From assembly GCA_016200225.1 (NCBI GenBank), contig JACQFD010000038.1, positions 62,001 to 126,000 on the forward strand: a stretch of DNA of 64,000 nt, written 5' to 3'. Origin of the DNA: Planctomycetota bacterium. Its GTDB lineage: Bacteria > Planctomycetota > UBA1135 > JACQFD01. Position numbers and translations under genes: made by a program. Each line of letters begins with the position of its first letter. Position 1 is the stretch's first letter. The notes beneath the pieces are model-generated. The model had not been told where the DNA came from. It saw only the letters and a program-made list of their open reading frames with translations, and did not search any database. Below, one piece after another: positions 53,649 through 63,437 of this stretch.

Positions 53649-53996
53649 TGTTTACATTCCTCCACCGGGACCCGGGCACTCGCACGGCGTCATCGGATTG
53701 TTGGGAGGACTTTGGCGTCGTCCGTCGAAGATCCGGAGGATGTCGTGTGAAGAAGGCGTGAAGGGGAAATTGCTTGCCGACAACCTCCGTTGAAAAATGA
53801 AATTTGCGTTAAGAACGAGTTAAGAATCCGGTAAAATCGCCTTGCGTCGCGCCGAGAAGGATCCGCGACGCGTTCCGCGCGAATTGCCGTGTAACGGACC
53901 GTTCAATTATGACTATACGGGCGGTCCCTGCGATCAGGGCGCTTAATGTTTCAATTACTTACTATCAATGGGCTCTTCCCGAAAGCTCACGATTTA
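53649..53996. other. pstS promoter region and tolC-side spacer
   Basis: A 348-base gap between the minus-strand tolC-like gene and pstS. It contains the candidate Pho box at 53809-53826 and an AT-rich stretch just downstream of it (on the minus strand) that could hold a promoter. No gene or further hairpin with a T-run was found. Confidence 0.5.
53809..53826 (-). promoter_or_regulatory. candidate Pho box upstream of pstS
   Basis: On the minus strand TTCTTAA-CTCG-TTCTTAA: two perfect 7-bp direct repeats at an 11-bp period, the geometry of PhoB-type binding sites. It sits upstream of pstS, the first gene of the phosphate operon. The repeat sequence differs from the E. coli consensus, so the call rests on geometry and context. 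Confidence 0.6.
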
Positions 53997-55439
53997 TCAA
54001 TTGGGTTGTTCGTCGAACCTACTTTGATTTAATAAACCCATCGATGCCAATAAGTCGATTTGCGATTCATTATAATGTACGACAGCCTCCGCGTATCTGC
54101 CGCGCGCGCGCGCCGCGGCATCCTGCGCCTGCAATACATCCAATAGCGAATTCGTGCCGGAATTCATGTTCAGCCGGGCAACGCGCAGGGCTTCGATCGC
54201 GGACTCCACTTCTTCGCTCGCGCTTGCCATTAACTTCGTATTCAGGCCGCCACTCTGAACCGCTTTAATAACACTCGACTTTACCTCGTCGAGCCGTTTC
54301 ATAGCCTCGAGAATTTCTATTCGTTCGCGGGCTCCCGCCGTTTTGAGGAAACCGAGTATTGATAGATTAAGATTCCATCCAATCGAAGCGGTAAACTGTT
54401 CTTGATTATGAAATGCAAAATTATCATTGGGTACATGGCTCCCGACTTCGCTCGATTGAAATGTAGAACCGACTTGGGGAACGACCGCGCCGAGCAACGC
54501 CGCCCCCTTTTCGTCTCCCAAACTCTCCGCGAATTCGCGAATGGCGGCCAAGTCGGGCCGCGACGCGATCGATAACATTAACAATCGATCGATGGATGCG
54601 TTGGAGCTTACGAGCCGCACCGGCACGACTTGTTCGGCCCTGTGTACGAGCGTAATTGTAGAATCTAACCTTAGCGTCGTCGCGAGATCGATGGAAGTCG
54701 AATAAAATGCGTGAATCGAAACGTCGAGATCATGATGTCGATTCGCGAGTTGGGCGCGCGCGCGCAGTTCGTCCGCGGGAACGCCGACGCCGGATCGAAG
54801 TCTAAGTTGCGCCACGCGAACGAGTTCCTCGGCTTCCGATACGCCCTCGTTCGCCACTTCGATCCGCGCTTGGGCGAGAAGCAATTCATAATACAACTTC
54901 GTCGAGGCGCGGAGAGCTTCAATCGTGGTGGATTGTTCTTCATATTCGATCCCGCGAAGTCTCTTGCGCGATGCTAATATTTCAAATACCGCGCGCCCAG
55001 GATTTAAGATATATCCGATCATCGCCGCGGGCTGAACCGCCGTAAAGTCGACCGGAACTATGGCGCCTTGAACGGCGCGCGCGGAACCCTTTTGACTCAA
55101 CAACGCGGCGCCGATATTAACAAAAGGAAGCGCGGAGCCCCAAGCGGCTTCAACCGCGCCTTCGGCCGCTTCGACGCGCGCCCGGGCCTGCAGAATATTT
55201 ATATTATCCGCGACGGCTACGCGGACGACGCTGCGCAGATCGATCGGGAGTACCTCCGTGTACATTGGTACAATTCCTTTTTGGCCGAACTTCAACATGA
55301 ATCCGGAAGGCTGGGATCCAGGCGCGATATCCGGCGGCGATTCGGGATACTTGGGAGGAGGCGGCGCCGAGCATGAAATAATAAGTAATACAGAAAGGCA
55401 TGTCACATGTATTCTGTTCGGTGACTTCAGCATGGGCAT
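53997..55439 (-). CDS. TolC-family outer-membrane efflux lipoprotein
   Basis: A 480-residue protein. A lipoprotein signal has the lipobox LLIISC. The internally repeated TolC architecture includes long helices ARVEAAEGAVEAAWG, STTIEALRASTKLYYELLLAQARI and SEAEELVRVAQLRLRSGVGV in the first half, and LMASASEEVESAIEALRVARLNMNSG with LLDVLQAQ in the second. It would form the outer-membrane exit duct of an RND pump. It is 40 bases downstream of the membrane-fusion gene, in one minus-strand operon. The RND gene itself is on the opposite strand. Confidence 0.9.
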   Translation of the reverse strand: MPMLKSPNRIHVTCLSVLLIISCSAPPPPKYPESPPDIAPGSQPSGFMLKFGQKGIVPMYTEVLPIDLRSVVRVAVADNINILQARARVEAAEGAVEAAWGSALPFVNIGAALLSQKGSARAVQGAIVPVDFTAVQPAAMIGYILNPGRAVFEILASRKRLRGIEYEEQSTTIEALRASTKLYYELLLAQARIEVANEGVSEAEELVRVAQLRLRSGVGVPADELRARAQLANRHHDLDVSIHAFYSTSIDLATTLRLDSTITLVHRAEQVVPVRLVSSNASIDRLLMLSIASRPDLAAIREFAESLGDEKGAALLGAVVPQVGSTFQSSEVGSHVPNDNFAFHNQEQFTASIGWNLNLSILGFLKTAGARERIEILEAMKRLDEVKSSVIKAVQSGGLNTKLMASASEEVESAIEALRVARLNMNSGTNSLLDVLQAQDAAARARGRYAEAVVHYNESQIDLLASMGLLNQSRFDEQPN

Positions 55440-55479
55440 GGGACCTTCGCTCGTTGAAAAACTATATTAATTATCCAAA

Positions 55480-56790
55480 TCACGGACTTGCCTTGACATT
55501 GACCGCCATTCCGGGGCGGAGCATTTCTTTTCCGGTTACTACAACTTTCGCGTCCTTTTCCAATCCTTTCAGGATCTCCGCGGTTTTGCCGTCGTCGAGT
55601 CCCACGGCCACGGCGACGCGCGCCGCATGCTCGTCCTTGATCGTAAATACAAACGCATTGGATCCTTCTCTTAATATAGACGCGGAGGAAATGGTCAGCG
55701 CGTTCGCTCTCGGCTCGAGCGCAAAGCGGACGAGACAGTAGGTTCCGTGCAGTAGGGAGCCATCCGTATTAGCTAAATTAATTTCAGCGCGCATCGTGCG
55801 CGACCCTGAATTCAACGATGAGGCTACTCTTGCGATCTTTTCTTGTATCGTTGGCTTCGTGGAATTGTAAATCTTCATGGACACCGCGTCGCCCGCTTTG
55901 ACGAACGACGCCTCCGCCTCCGGAATCGCCACGACGACGCGCATTTTGTCGTTTCGTTGAATGGTAAATAGTACCGATGTTCGATTGGCCGTCGCCGCCT
56001 GCACCAACGCGCCGCGGTCCAAATATCGTTTTGTTATGATACCGTCGAATGGAGCGACAATATTCATATACTGCATCAGCGATTCGATCCTGCCAATTTT
56101 TGCCTTCGCGACGTCGACCTCCGCCGAAGCCACTTTTTGCATTGCCTCCGCGCTCCGGACCTGGGCTTCCGCGTCATGAATCTTTGCCTGCGCAATCGTA
56201 ACATCCGCCGCCGCCAGATCGCGGCGCGCTTTCGCCTCGTCGAGATCCTGCCGGGGAATGCCGTTTCCGGCGAACAATTCTTCCTTTCGTTTATAAGTAA
56301 TCTCCTGCAGTTCGAGTTCGGTTTTATAACGATTAAGCTGGCCCTGCAAAGTTTCAAGCGATTGCTTCGATTGTGCTATTGATACAACCGACGCCTCGGA
56401 AATCGCCGCTTTCTGCGACTTCTGCGCCTTCGCCTCGTCCAATTCCAATGGTAATTCCGGATCGTGAATAACAGCCAGGACGTCTCCTTGTTTCACCACG
56501 TCCCCGATATCGACGCGAACTTCATTTAAATAGCCGGTTATTTTTGCATACAATTCCGACTGTTCGTAAGCTTCGACGGTTGCCGGCAGTTCGAGCGGGC
56601 GCGCGATGGACTGAACGATAGGAGATGCCACACTTACGATCGCGACGCCCGAGGCCGCGGACGGTCGCGTGGCCGGCGTCGCGAAGATCGCCGCGAGAAT
56701 TCGTTCACGTCCAAAAAACGCGGCGGTTGCAATCGCGGCCGCGATTGCGAGGTAAATAATAATCGATCGCTTCGTTAATCGCATCATCAT
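55480..56790 (-). CDS. RND efflux membrane-fusion (adaptor) protein
   Basis: A 436-residue protein with an N-terminal helix (IIIYLAIAAAIATAAFF). Lipoyl halves are visible as GYLNEVRVDIGDVVKQGDVLAVI and IVAPFDGIITKRYLDRGALVQ, separated by a long coiled-coil hairpin (about 130-240, rich in Ala/Glu/Lys). A beta-barrel and a membrane-proximal domain ending GKEMLRPGMAVNVK follow. It joins the inner-membrane pump to TolC. Three consecutive ATGs start the frame (TTG just before); I take the first ATG. It is divergent from the RND pump gene across 170 bases, which likely hold both promoters. Confidence 0.92.
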   Translation of the reverse strand: MMMRLTKRSIIIYLAIAAAIATAAFFGRERILAAIFATPATRPSAASGVAIVSVASPIVQSIARPLELPATVEAYEQSELYAKITGYLNEVRVDIGDVVKQGDVLAVIHDPELPLELDEAKAQKSQKAAISEASVVSIAQSKQSLETLQGQLNRYKTELELQEITYKRKEELFAGNGIPRQDLDEAKARRDLAAADVTIAQAKIHDAEAQVRSAEAMQKVASAEVDVAKAKIGRIESLMQYMNIVAPFDGIITKRYLDRGALVQAATANRTSVLFTIQRNDKMRVVVAIPEAEASFVKAGDAVSMKIYNSTKPTIQEKIARVASSLNSGSRTMRAEINLANTDGSLLHGTYCLVRFALEPRANALTISSASILREGSNAFVFTIKDEHAARVAVAVGLDDGKTAEILKGLEKDAKVVVTGKEMLRPGMAVNVKASP

Positions 56791-56960
56791 CAATGGATAT
56801 TTGTTTCACAGCGCATCAGGACAGACGGTATCGTAACACGGTCGCCCAGTCCTCTCATAAAATTTACTCTGACAATTCATTGACAATTCCGTAATGAATC
56901 GCTCGTTCAAACGGGCGCACGACTCGTTCGAAAACTTCAACTGAATAACCATCGCACACA

Positions 56961-59900
56961 ATGAACCTCGTCCAACTCGCATTGCGCAGGCCGATCACGG
57001 TGGTTGTTGCAGTGGTCACGTGTCTGCTCGGCGCAATTCTCGGGCTTCGCCAGATTCCGCGCGACATTTTTCCCGATCTCGGCGTCCCGATCATTTACGT
57101 CGCGCAACCTTACGGCGGAATGGACCCGGCCCAGATGGAGGGTTATCTCGTTAATTATTATGAATATCATTTTCTTTACATTACGGGCATCGAGCACGTC
57201 GAATCGAAATCCATTCAGGGCGCCGGATTAATTAAATTACAATTTCATCCGGGAACGAACATGGCGCAGGCGATGGCGGAGACGATCTCCTACGTCAATC
57301 GCGCGCGGGCGTTCATGCCGCCCGGAACAGTGCCGCCGTTTGTCATGCGATTCGACGCCGGAAGTATACCGATCGGTAACTTAGTATTTCGAAGCGATAC
57401 GCGTTCCGTCGCCGAACTTCAGGATCTCGCGCTGTTTCGCGTGAGGCCGCTTTTCGCGACCCTTCCAGGCGTCTCCGCGCCGCCGCCCTTTGGCGCGAGC
57501 CAGCGCGCCATTGTCGTGCGCGTGAATCCCGACAGACTTCGGGCATATAACATGTCGCCCGACGAAGTCGTGTCGGCGATCAGTAATGCAAATATAATCA
57601 TGCCCTCGGGAAACGTGCGCATCGGCGACAAAATCCCGATGGTGCCGGTCAACTCGGTTGTTACAAATATCAAGGAGCTTGAAAGCGTTCCGATTCGAGG
57701 GGGCGCACGGGATCCCGTGTATGTACATGATATCGGAATCGTCGAAGACGCATCCGACATCGCGACGGGTTACGCATTGGTCAACGGCAAGCGAACTGTT
57801 TATATTCCGGTTACAAAACGCGCCGACGCCTCGACGCTCGCGGTCGTGGATCTTGTTAAGGATCACCTCGCCCAATTTCAGTCGGTCTTGCCGGACGACG
57901 TCGAAGTGAGTTATCAGTTCGACCAGTCGCCGTATGTCGTCGCGGCGATGAACGGATTGCTGCTCGAGGGACTCCTTGGGGCCGCGCTCACGGGCCTGAC
58001 CGTATTGTTATTTTTGCGCGACTGGCGAAGCGCGTTGATCATTATTATTAATATTCCATTGTCTTTACTTTGCGCCGCGCTCGGTCTCTGGGTGACGAGA
58101 GAGACGGTCAATATCATGACGCTCGGCGGCCTTGCTCTCGCCGTGGGCATTCTCGTCGACGAGGCGACTGTTACAATTGAAAATCTTCATACGCATTTGG
58201 ACCGGGGCGCGACCGTCGCGAGAGCGGCGCGAACCGCGGCCACCGAAACGGCGCTTCCAAGATTCTTAGCAATGGTTTGTCTTGTTGCGGTATTTTTGCC
58301 TTCTCTTTTCATGGCCGGCGTCGCGCGATCGCTTTTTGTTCCGCTTTCGCTCGCCGTCGGCTTTTCAATGGCGGCGTCATATTTCCTATCGAGCACGCTC
58401 GTCCCAGTCCTGTCCGTTTGGCTCTTGCGACCGCGGCATGGCGCTCCCGCGAAATCCGCGCGAGGTTTGTTTGATCGCACACGCGAATTTTATACTTACA
58501 TTCTCGAAGGAATTATTAGAAATCGATGGACGGTCGTTATTGTATATGTTGCGATCACGGCCGGGCTTTTCGCGCTCGCCGGCTCGCGCCTCGGTTCGGA
58601 GATATTTCCGAACGCCGCCGCGGAGCAATTTCAATTGCGCATGAGAGCGCCGGCGGGCACGCGCATCGAACAGACCGAAGCGCTTGCATTGCAAACATTG
58701 AAAGAAATCGAGAGCGAGGCCGGCGCCAAGAACATTGATATTACGCTCGGATTCGTCGGCGTGCAGCCGCCGAGCTATCCTATCAATACGATTCATTTAT
58801 GGACGGCCGGTCCGGACGAGGCCGTGCTTCAGGTGGGATTGAAGAGGGATGCGCGCATTCCAATCGAAGATCTAAAGGAAAGGCTGCGTCGCAGGCTTCA
58901 CGAGGCGATTCCCCAAGCATCCTATTCTTTCGAGGCGGGAGACATCGTCAGCCGCGTCATGAGTCTCGGTTCACCGACGCCCATTGAGATCGCGGTGTCG
59001 GGACCGAACCTCGACGCGAACCGCGCCTTCGCGCAGAAAATTAAAGATGCCCTCGAAGCCATTCCATCGCTTCGGGATATACAATTTGGACAGACGGTTC
59101 ATTATCCAACAATTGATATATCGATCGACCGGCAGCGCGCCGGGTTGATGGGAATAAAAACAGCGGACGTGACGCGATCCCTCGTCGCGGCGACTTCGTC
59201 GAGTCGTTTCGTCGTGCCGAATTTCTGGGCCGATCCGAACTCCGGCGTGGGATATCAGATTCAAATCGAAATTCCGCAGGCAACGATGAACTCCAAAGAC
59301 GAGATTGCTAATATTCCGATTTCGCGTGGAGACGAGCAATCGGTTCTGTTGCGCGACATTGCATCTGTAAATTCCGGCACGCGCACCGCGGAATTCGATC
59401 GTTACAATATGCAGCGCATGACGACAATTACCGCGAATATTTCTGGCGAAGACTTGGGGAGCGCGTCGGCGCAGGTCGCCGGCGCACTCAAGGCGCTCGG
59501 CCAACCGCCCGCGAAAGTGTCGGTCGCCGTGCGGGGACAAGTCGCGTCGATGCAACAGATGCGCGACGGGCTCCAAGGAGGGTTATTACTTTCAGTGGCG
59601 GCGATTTTTCTGTTACTCGCCGCGAATTTTCAATCTATAAGACTGGCATTTGTGGTGATCGCCACGGTTCCCGCCGTCATCGCCGGCGTCGTGTGTACAT
59701 TATGGCTGACCGGAACGACGCTCAACATTCAATCCTTCACTGGCGCCATCATGGCGATCGGCGTCGCCGTGGCGAATGCTATATTATTAATAACATTTGC
59801 CGAAAAATACCGGGCCGAGGGCGGCGATTCAACGGCGGCGGCTGTACGCGGCGCGGCCAGTCGTTTTCGAGCAATTGTCATGACAAGCATCGCAATGATC

Positions 59901-60128
59901 GCCGGAATGTTACCAATGGCTCTGGCGGTCGGCGAAGGAGGCGAACAAACGGCTTCGCTTGGCCGCGCCGTGATCGGCGGCCTTCTGTTTGCAACAATTT
60001 CGACGCTTGTCGTCCTGCCGTCGCTCTTTTCGCTCGTTCAACCGTCGAAACAGTCGCCGTCGTCGTCACTCGATCCCGATGATTCAAAAAGCATTCATTG
60101 GGACGGCGCCGACGCCGCGCACACTTGA
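56961..60128 (+). CDS. RND-family efflux permease (AcrB/MdtB-like)
   Basis: A 1055-residue protein with the twofold RND layout: helix 1 (PITVVVAVVTCLLGAILGL), a large periplasmic loop, helices 2-6, a second loop and helices 8-12. In helix 4 the proton-relay pair reads VDEA (Asp then Glu) in ALAVGILVDEATVTIENLH, where AcrB has two Asp. Helix 10 has GVAVANAILLITFAEKYRAEG. The porter motif near 60 reads PYGGMDPAQMEGYLVN. It exports drugs, metals or other small molecules using proton motive force, with the adjacent adaptor and TolC-like genes; the substrate cannot be told. The C-terminal 30 residues are Ser/Asp-rich. Confidence 0.94.
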   Translation: MNLVQLALRRPITVVVAVVTCLLGAILGLRQIPRDIFPDLGVPIIYVAQPYGGMDPAQMEGYLVNYYEYHFLYITGIEHVESKSIQGAGLIKLQFHPGTNMAQAMAETISYVNRARAFMPPGTVPPFVMRFDAGSIPIGNLVFRSDTRSVAELQDLALFRVRPLFATLPGVSAPPPFGASQRAIVVRVNPDRLRAYNMSPDEVVSAISNANIIMPSGNVRIGDKIPMVPVNSVVTNIKELESVPIRGGARDPVYVHDIGIVEDASDIATGYALVNGKRTVYIPVTKRADASTLAVVDLVKDHLAQFQSVLPDDVEVSYQFDQSPYVVAAMNGLLLEGLLGAALTGLTVLLFLRDWRSALIIIINIPLSLLCAALGLWVTRETVNIMTLGGLALAVGILVDEATVTIENLHTHLDRGATVARAARTAATETALPRFLAMVCLVAVFLPSLFMAGVARSLFVPLSLAVGFSMAASYFLSSTLVPVLSVWLLRPRHGAPAKSARGLFDRTREFYTYILEGIIRNRWTVVIVYVAITAGLFALAGSRLGSEIFPNAAAEQFQLRMRAPAGTRIEQTEALALQTLKEIESEAGAKNIDITLGFVGVQPPSYPINTIHLWTAGPDEAVLQVGLKRDARIPIEDLKERLRRRLHEAIPQASYSFEAGDIVSRVMSLGSPTPIEIAVSGPNLDANRAFAQKIKDALEAIPSLRDIQFGQTVHYPTIDISIDRQRAGLMGIKTADVTRSLVAATSSSRFVVPNFWADPNSGVGYQIQIEIPQATMNSKDEIANIPISRGDEQSVLLRDIASVNSGTRTAEFDRYNMQRMTTITANISGEDLGSASAQVAGALKALGQPPAKVSVAVRGQVASMQQMRDGLQGGLLLSVAAIFLLLAANFQSIRLAFVVIATVPAVIAGVVCTLWLTGTTLNIQSFTGAIMAIGVAVANAILLITFAEKYRAEGGDSTAAAVRGAASRFRAIVMTSIAMIAGMLPMALAVGEGGEQTASLGRAVIGGLLFATISTLVVLPSLFSLVQPSKQSPSSSLDPDDSKSIHWDGADAAHT

Positions 60129-60147
60129 ATTTAATGAAGCGTAATCG

Positions 60148-61653
60148 TTAGAACTGAAGTTGAAGACCCGCTTGGAAAATGTGATCGATTCCCTGCGGAT
60201 TATGCATGCGCAACGTCTCGATTCGATAAGTGTACGCGGTTTGAAGCTTTAATGAATGGCCGGCGAAGTAATAGTTAAACGCGGCCGTGTAATCGTCAAT
60301 CTTTGTATCGCCGCCCGCGACCGACGCGGGGAGAATATTCTGATCGTAGTCAATTGTTGAATATCTCAACGCTACTTCCGGACCGACGCCTCTCGTATCG
60401 GACACAAAGTATCCCACTTGAGCATACCAGCCGGACATCGTGGAAGTATTGAACGATCCGGGGAAACCCTGAAGGTTGCCCGCGGGGCTGATTTCGCGAT
60501 AGAAAAATTCCGTGGAAATGTAAAGTCCCTGATACTTTAACGAAAAATCGCCCTCCCACGTGTCGATGTCATAATTAGGAAGCTGGCCCGCGGGAATGCC
60601 GCCGACGCCTGTCGCGATGCCGATCGGATTGCCGCGGCGCTCCGGATTATGATCAAAGCCGGCGCCGATTGCTAATTTTACATCGCGCGTCAAATCCAAG
60701 TCGCCTTCCGTATAGCCCGGAGTTCCGAACGGATTAAATACAATTCGACCCATCAAGTCGACGCCCGACGAATCGTTATTGGATGAATTCGCGACATTGA
60801 GTCCCGACGATGCCGACCCGATGTTGGTCGCGCCCGTGCTGGAGTTCAAGCCTTCGCCGTTGAACGCGCCGCCGTACCATTCAAACAACTGGCCGTCGCC
60901 AAACGTGCCCCAAAACATGACGCCGTCGTCGCGATCGCCGACGACCTGACGGAAAACTTCCGTCGCCGAAGAACGCTCGATGATTTGTAGTGCGCAGGAG
61001 CCGACAAAATTCTGTCGCGTGAACGCGCGCCGCATCTGGCCCGCGCGCACCTGAAATGACGGATCGAATTTATAGTTTATATATGCGTCGCGAAGCGGAG
61101 TGCCGGCGGTCGCCGCCGGGTCGAATTGTAATTTAAACGTCAAATCCCTATCGAAAATCGATCCCTCGAATTTCATTTCAGTGCGGCGCACCTCGAATGA
61201 CGCGCGATCGTCGTTACCCGTTCCGGTCGACCCCTTCGGACTGACGAAAGTAAACCGAGGCTGCACGTACGCGCTGATGACCATATTTAACGAATCGCCC
61301 TGTTGAAAACGGACGCCGTCGCCCATTTTGTAGCTGACTTGAACTCCGGGATCGGCTTTTTTGGCCGCGACGGCCTGACTAATATTATCGCGGAGTTCTG
61401 TAATTTCGCGTTCGATCGCCGCAGACGTCAGCGTATCTTCCGTGCGCATTTCCTTGCCCAGTTTCAACAATTCTTCGTATTCGTTTTCCTTAATGACTCC
61501 GCGATCCTTCAATATCTTTAACAATCGAACTTCGACGGTTTCTTTATTCTTATCATCGTCGGCGCCGAAGTTACGAACTGCATTCGCCGAGGTGAGACTC
61601 GCCACGCCGGCGACTGCGGCGACCGCCGCGAATATTTGTAACACTCTGGGCAT
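60148..61653 (-). CDS. OprP/OprO-like phosphate-selective porin, copy 1
   Basis: A 501-residue outer-membrane protein. A signal peptide is followed by a coiled-coil-like segment (LLKILKDRGVIKENEYEELLKLGKEMR) and then a barrel of the OprP/O family. Family phrases include YVQPRFTFVSPKG, DRASFEVRRTEMKFEGSIFDRDLTFKLQFD, YKFDPSFQVRAGQMRRAFTRQ and FYREISPAGNLQGFPGSF. It ends in Phe (GLQLQF), the usual assembly signal. It lies 180 bases downstream of a paralogue of the same length and orientation. It is placed in the phosphate group by family and by its Pho neighbours. It is convergent with the RND gene. Confidence 0.85.
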   Translation of the reverse strand: MPRVLQIFAAVAAVAGVASLTSANAVRNFGADDDKNKETVEVRLLKILKDRGVIKENEYEELLKLGKEMRTEDTLTSAAIEREITELRDNISQAVAAKKADPGVQVSYKMGDGVRFQQGDSLNMVISAYVQPRFTFVSPKGSTGTGNDDRASFEVRRTEMKFEGSIFDRDLTFKLQFDPAATAGTPLRDAYINYKFDPSFQVRAGQMRRAFTRQNFVGSCALQIIERSSATEVFRQVVGDRDDGVMFWGTFGDGQLFEWYGGAFNGEGLNSSTGATNIGSASSGLNVANSSNNDSSGVDLMGRIVFNPFGTPGYTEGDLDLTRDVKLAIGAGFDHNPERRGNPIGIATGVGGIPAGQLPNYDIDTWEGDFSLKYQGLYISTEFFYREISPAGNLQGFPGSFNTSTMSGWYAQVGYFVSDTRGVGPEVALRYSTIDYDQNILPASVAGGDTKIDDYTAAFNYYFAGHSLKLQTAYTYRIETLRMHNPQGIDHIFQAGLQLQF

Positions 61654-61770
61654 GCTTTCTTTCTCGAATGGTCTGTGGATGGAATCCCGTCACGCGTCCG
61701 GCGGACTTGATTCGGACGCGACCATAGCAACGCACATGGCGAGCGTCACGCACTTGTTTGGACCGTGTGA

Positions 61771-61806
61771 AGAAAATGGGCGGCGACGCCACCCGCGCCG
61801 CCGCCC
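61771..61806 (-). terminator. possible terminator between the two porin genes
   Basis: On the minus strand GGGCGGCG and CGCCGCCC form an 8-bp stem with a GC-rich loop, followed by ATTTTCTTC. It lies about 28 bases after the stop of the upstream porin gene. The T-tract is short and broken by a C. Confidence 0.5.
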
Positions 61807-61833
61807 CCCAGCGTCTTTCGATCTCTGCGGAGC

Positions 61834-63324
61834 CTAGAATTTCAGTTGAAGTCCCGCCTGGAAAATCTGGTCGATGCCGGCAGGGTTGTGTCCCCGAATG
61901 TCCTCGACTCGATATGTATACGCCACCTGAAACTTTAACGAATGGCCGAGCCAATAATAATTAAACGCAGCCGTGTAATCGTCGAGTTTCGTGACGCCTC
62001 CCTTGACCGATGCGGGCGCAATATTCTGATCCCAGTCAATTGTACTATAACGAAGCGCGACTTCGGCACCCTTGCCTTTTTCCTCGCCCATAAAGTATCC
62101 GGCCTGCGCGTAGCCGCCGGTCATCGTCGATGTATTAAACGATCCGGGGAAGCCCTGCAGATTGCCGGTCGGCGCAATTTCGCGATAGAAATATTCGGCC
62201 GATATGTAGAGTCCTCGATACTTTAGGGCGAAGTCGCCTTCCCATGTGTCGACGTCATAATTAGGAAGCTGGCCCGCGGGAATTCCGCCGACGCCGGTTG
62301 CGATGCCGATCGGATTTCCACGCCGCTCCGGATTATGATCATAGGCGACGCCGAAAGAAACTTTAGGAGTATCCGTTAATTCAAGATCGCCTTCCGTATA
62401 GCCAGGCTTTCCGTTCGGATTAAATACAATTCGGGCCTTTGCATTGACTCCGGATGAATCATTATTCGATGCATTGGCGACATTGAGACCGGACGACGCG
62501 GGTCCAATGTTGGCGGCGCTGGTCGTGCCGTTGTTCAACCCCTCGCCGTTGAAAACGCCTGCATACCATTCGAATAATTCATGATCCAATTCCCCCCAGA
62601 GCATGACACCATTGTCGCGGTCGCCGACGACGCTCCGGAATACTTCAATTGCGGACGAACGCTCGATAACTTCCAAGTTGTCGGAGCCTACAAAATTCTG
62701 GCGGCTAAAGTTGGGACGCATCTGACCGGCTCGAATTTGCAGTTCGGGAATATATCGATAATTTACAAAAGCATCCCGGAGCGGCGAACCGGCGACGGGG
62801 GCGGGATCAAATTGCAATTTATATGTGAGATCTTTGTTGAGCAAGTTTCCCGACAGAACGATCTCGGCACGACGAAGGTCGAACGATGCGCGATCGTCGT
62901 TGCCGGATTTCGTCGGCCCCTTCGGCGCGATGAAGGAAAATCGCGGCTGCAGGAAGGCTGTAATATTAAGAGAAAACGCGTCGCCCTGCGAAAACGTCAC
63001 GCCCTTGCCGAGCGCATAACTAACTTTTGTCTCCGGGTCGGCTTTCTTAGCATCCGCCTGCCGAAGCATTTTTTCGGATAGATCCGCGAGTTCGCGCTCG
63101 ATCGCCGCGCTCGTCATCGACTCCTCGGCGCGAATTTCGCGGCCGAGTTTTAACAATTCATCGTATTCATTCTCCTTGATGACTCCGCGTTCCTTCAGAA
63201 TCTTCAGAAGACGCACTTCGACAGTGGCATTCTTATCGTCGTCTCCCGAGGGAAGCGCGAACGCGTGGGCTGTGACTCCCGCGGCCGCCGCCGCGACAGC
63301 GAATATTGGTAACAATCGTGACAT
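61834..63324 (-). CDS. OprP/OprO-like phosphate-selective porin, copy 2
   Basis: A 496-residue paralogue of the neighbouring porin. The two share long stretches (RAGQMR, NPERRGNPIGIATGVGGI, ISAEYFYREI against ISTEFFYREI) and differ mainly in loops. The signal peptide is MSRLLPIFAVAAAAAGVTAHAFA. The same coiled-coil start, the barrel and a terminal Phe (GLQLKF) are present. It lies 113 bases after the response-regulator gene, and its upstream region holds a candidate Pho box. It probably forms the phosphate or polyphosphate channel of the outer membrane. Confidence 0.86.
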   Translation of the reverse strand: MSRLLPIFAVAAAAAGVTAHAFALPSGDDDKNATVEVRLLKILKERGVIKENEYDELLKLGREIRAEESMTSAAIERELADLSEKMLRQADAKKADPETKVSYALGKGVTFSQGDAFSLNITAFLQPRFSFIAPKGPTKSGNDDRASFDLRRAEIVLSGNLLNKDLTYKLQFDPAPVAGSPLRDAFVNYRYIPELQIRAGQMRPNFSRQNFVGSDNLEVIERSSAIEVFRSVVGDRDNGVMLWGELDHELFEWYAGVFNGEGLNNGTTSAANIGPASSGLNVANASNNDSSGVNAKARIVFNPNGKPGYTEGDLELTDTPKVSFGVAYDHNPERRGNPIGIATGVGGIPAGQLPNYDVDTWEGDFALKYRGLYISAEYFYREIAPTGNLQGFPGSFNTSTMTGGYAQAGYFMGEEKGKGAEVALRYSTIDWDQNIAPASVKGGVTKLDDYTAAFNYYWLGHSLKFQVAYTYRVEDIRGHNPAGIDQIFQAGLQLKF

Positions 63325-63369
63325 CAGTTACACCTGGAATGAAGGAGGGGGGATGTTGAAAATCAAAAG

Positions 63370-63387
63370 TTTGAAAAATGTTATGAA
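63370..63387 (-). promoter_or_regulatory. candidate Pho box upstream of porin copy 2
   Basis: On the minus strand TTCATAA-CATT-TTTCAAA: two related 7-bp units at an 11-bp period, similar to but weaker than the pstS box. It lies about 45 bases from the porin ATG. AT-rich surroundings make chance matches more likely. Confidence 0.4.
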
Positions 63388-63437
63388 TAAATGGGACGAA
63401 AGTTCGTTTTTTTATTTTATTAATTATTCCGGCCCGG

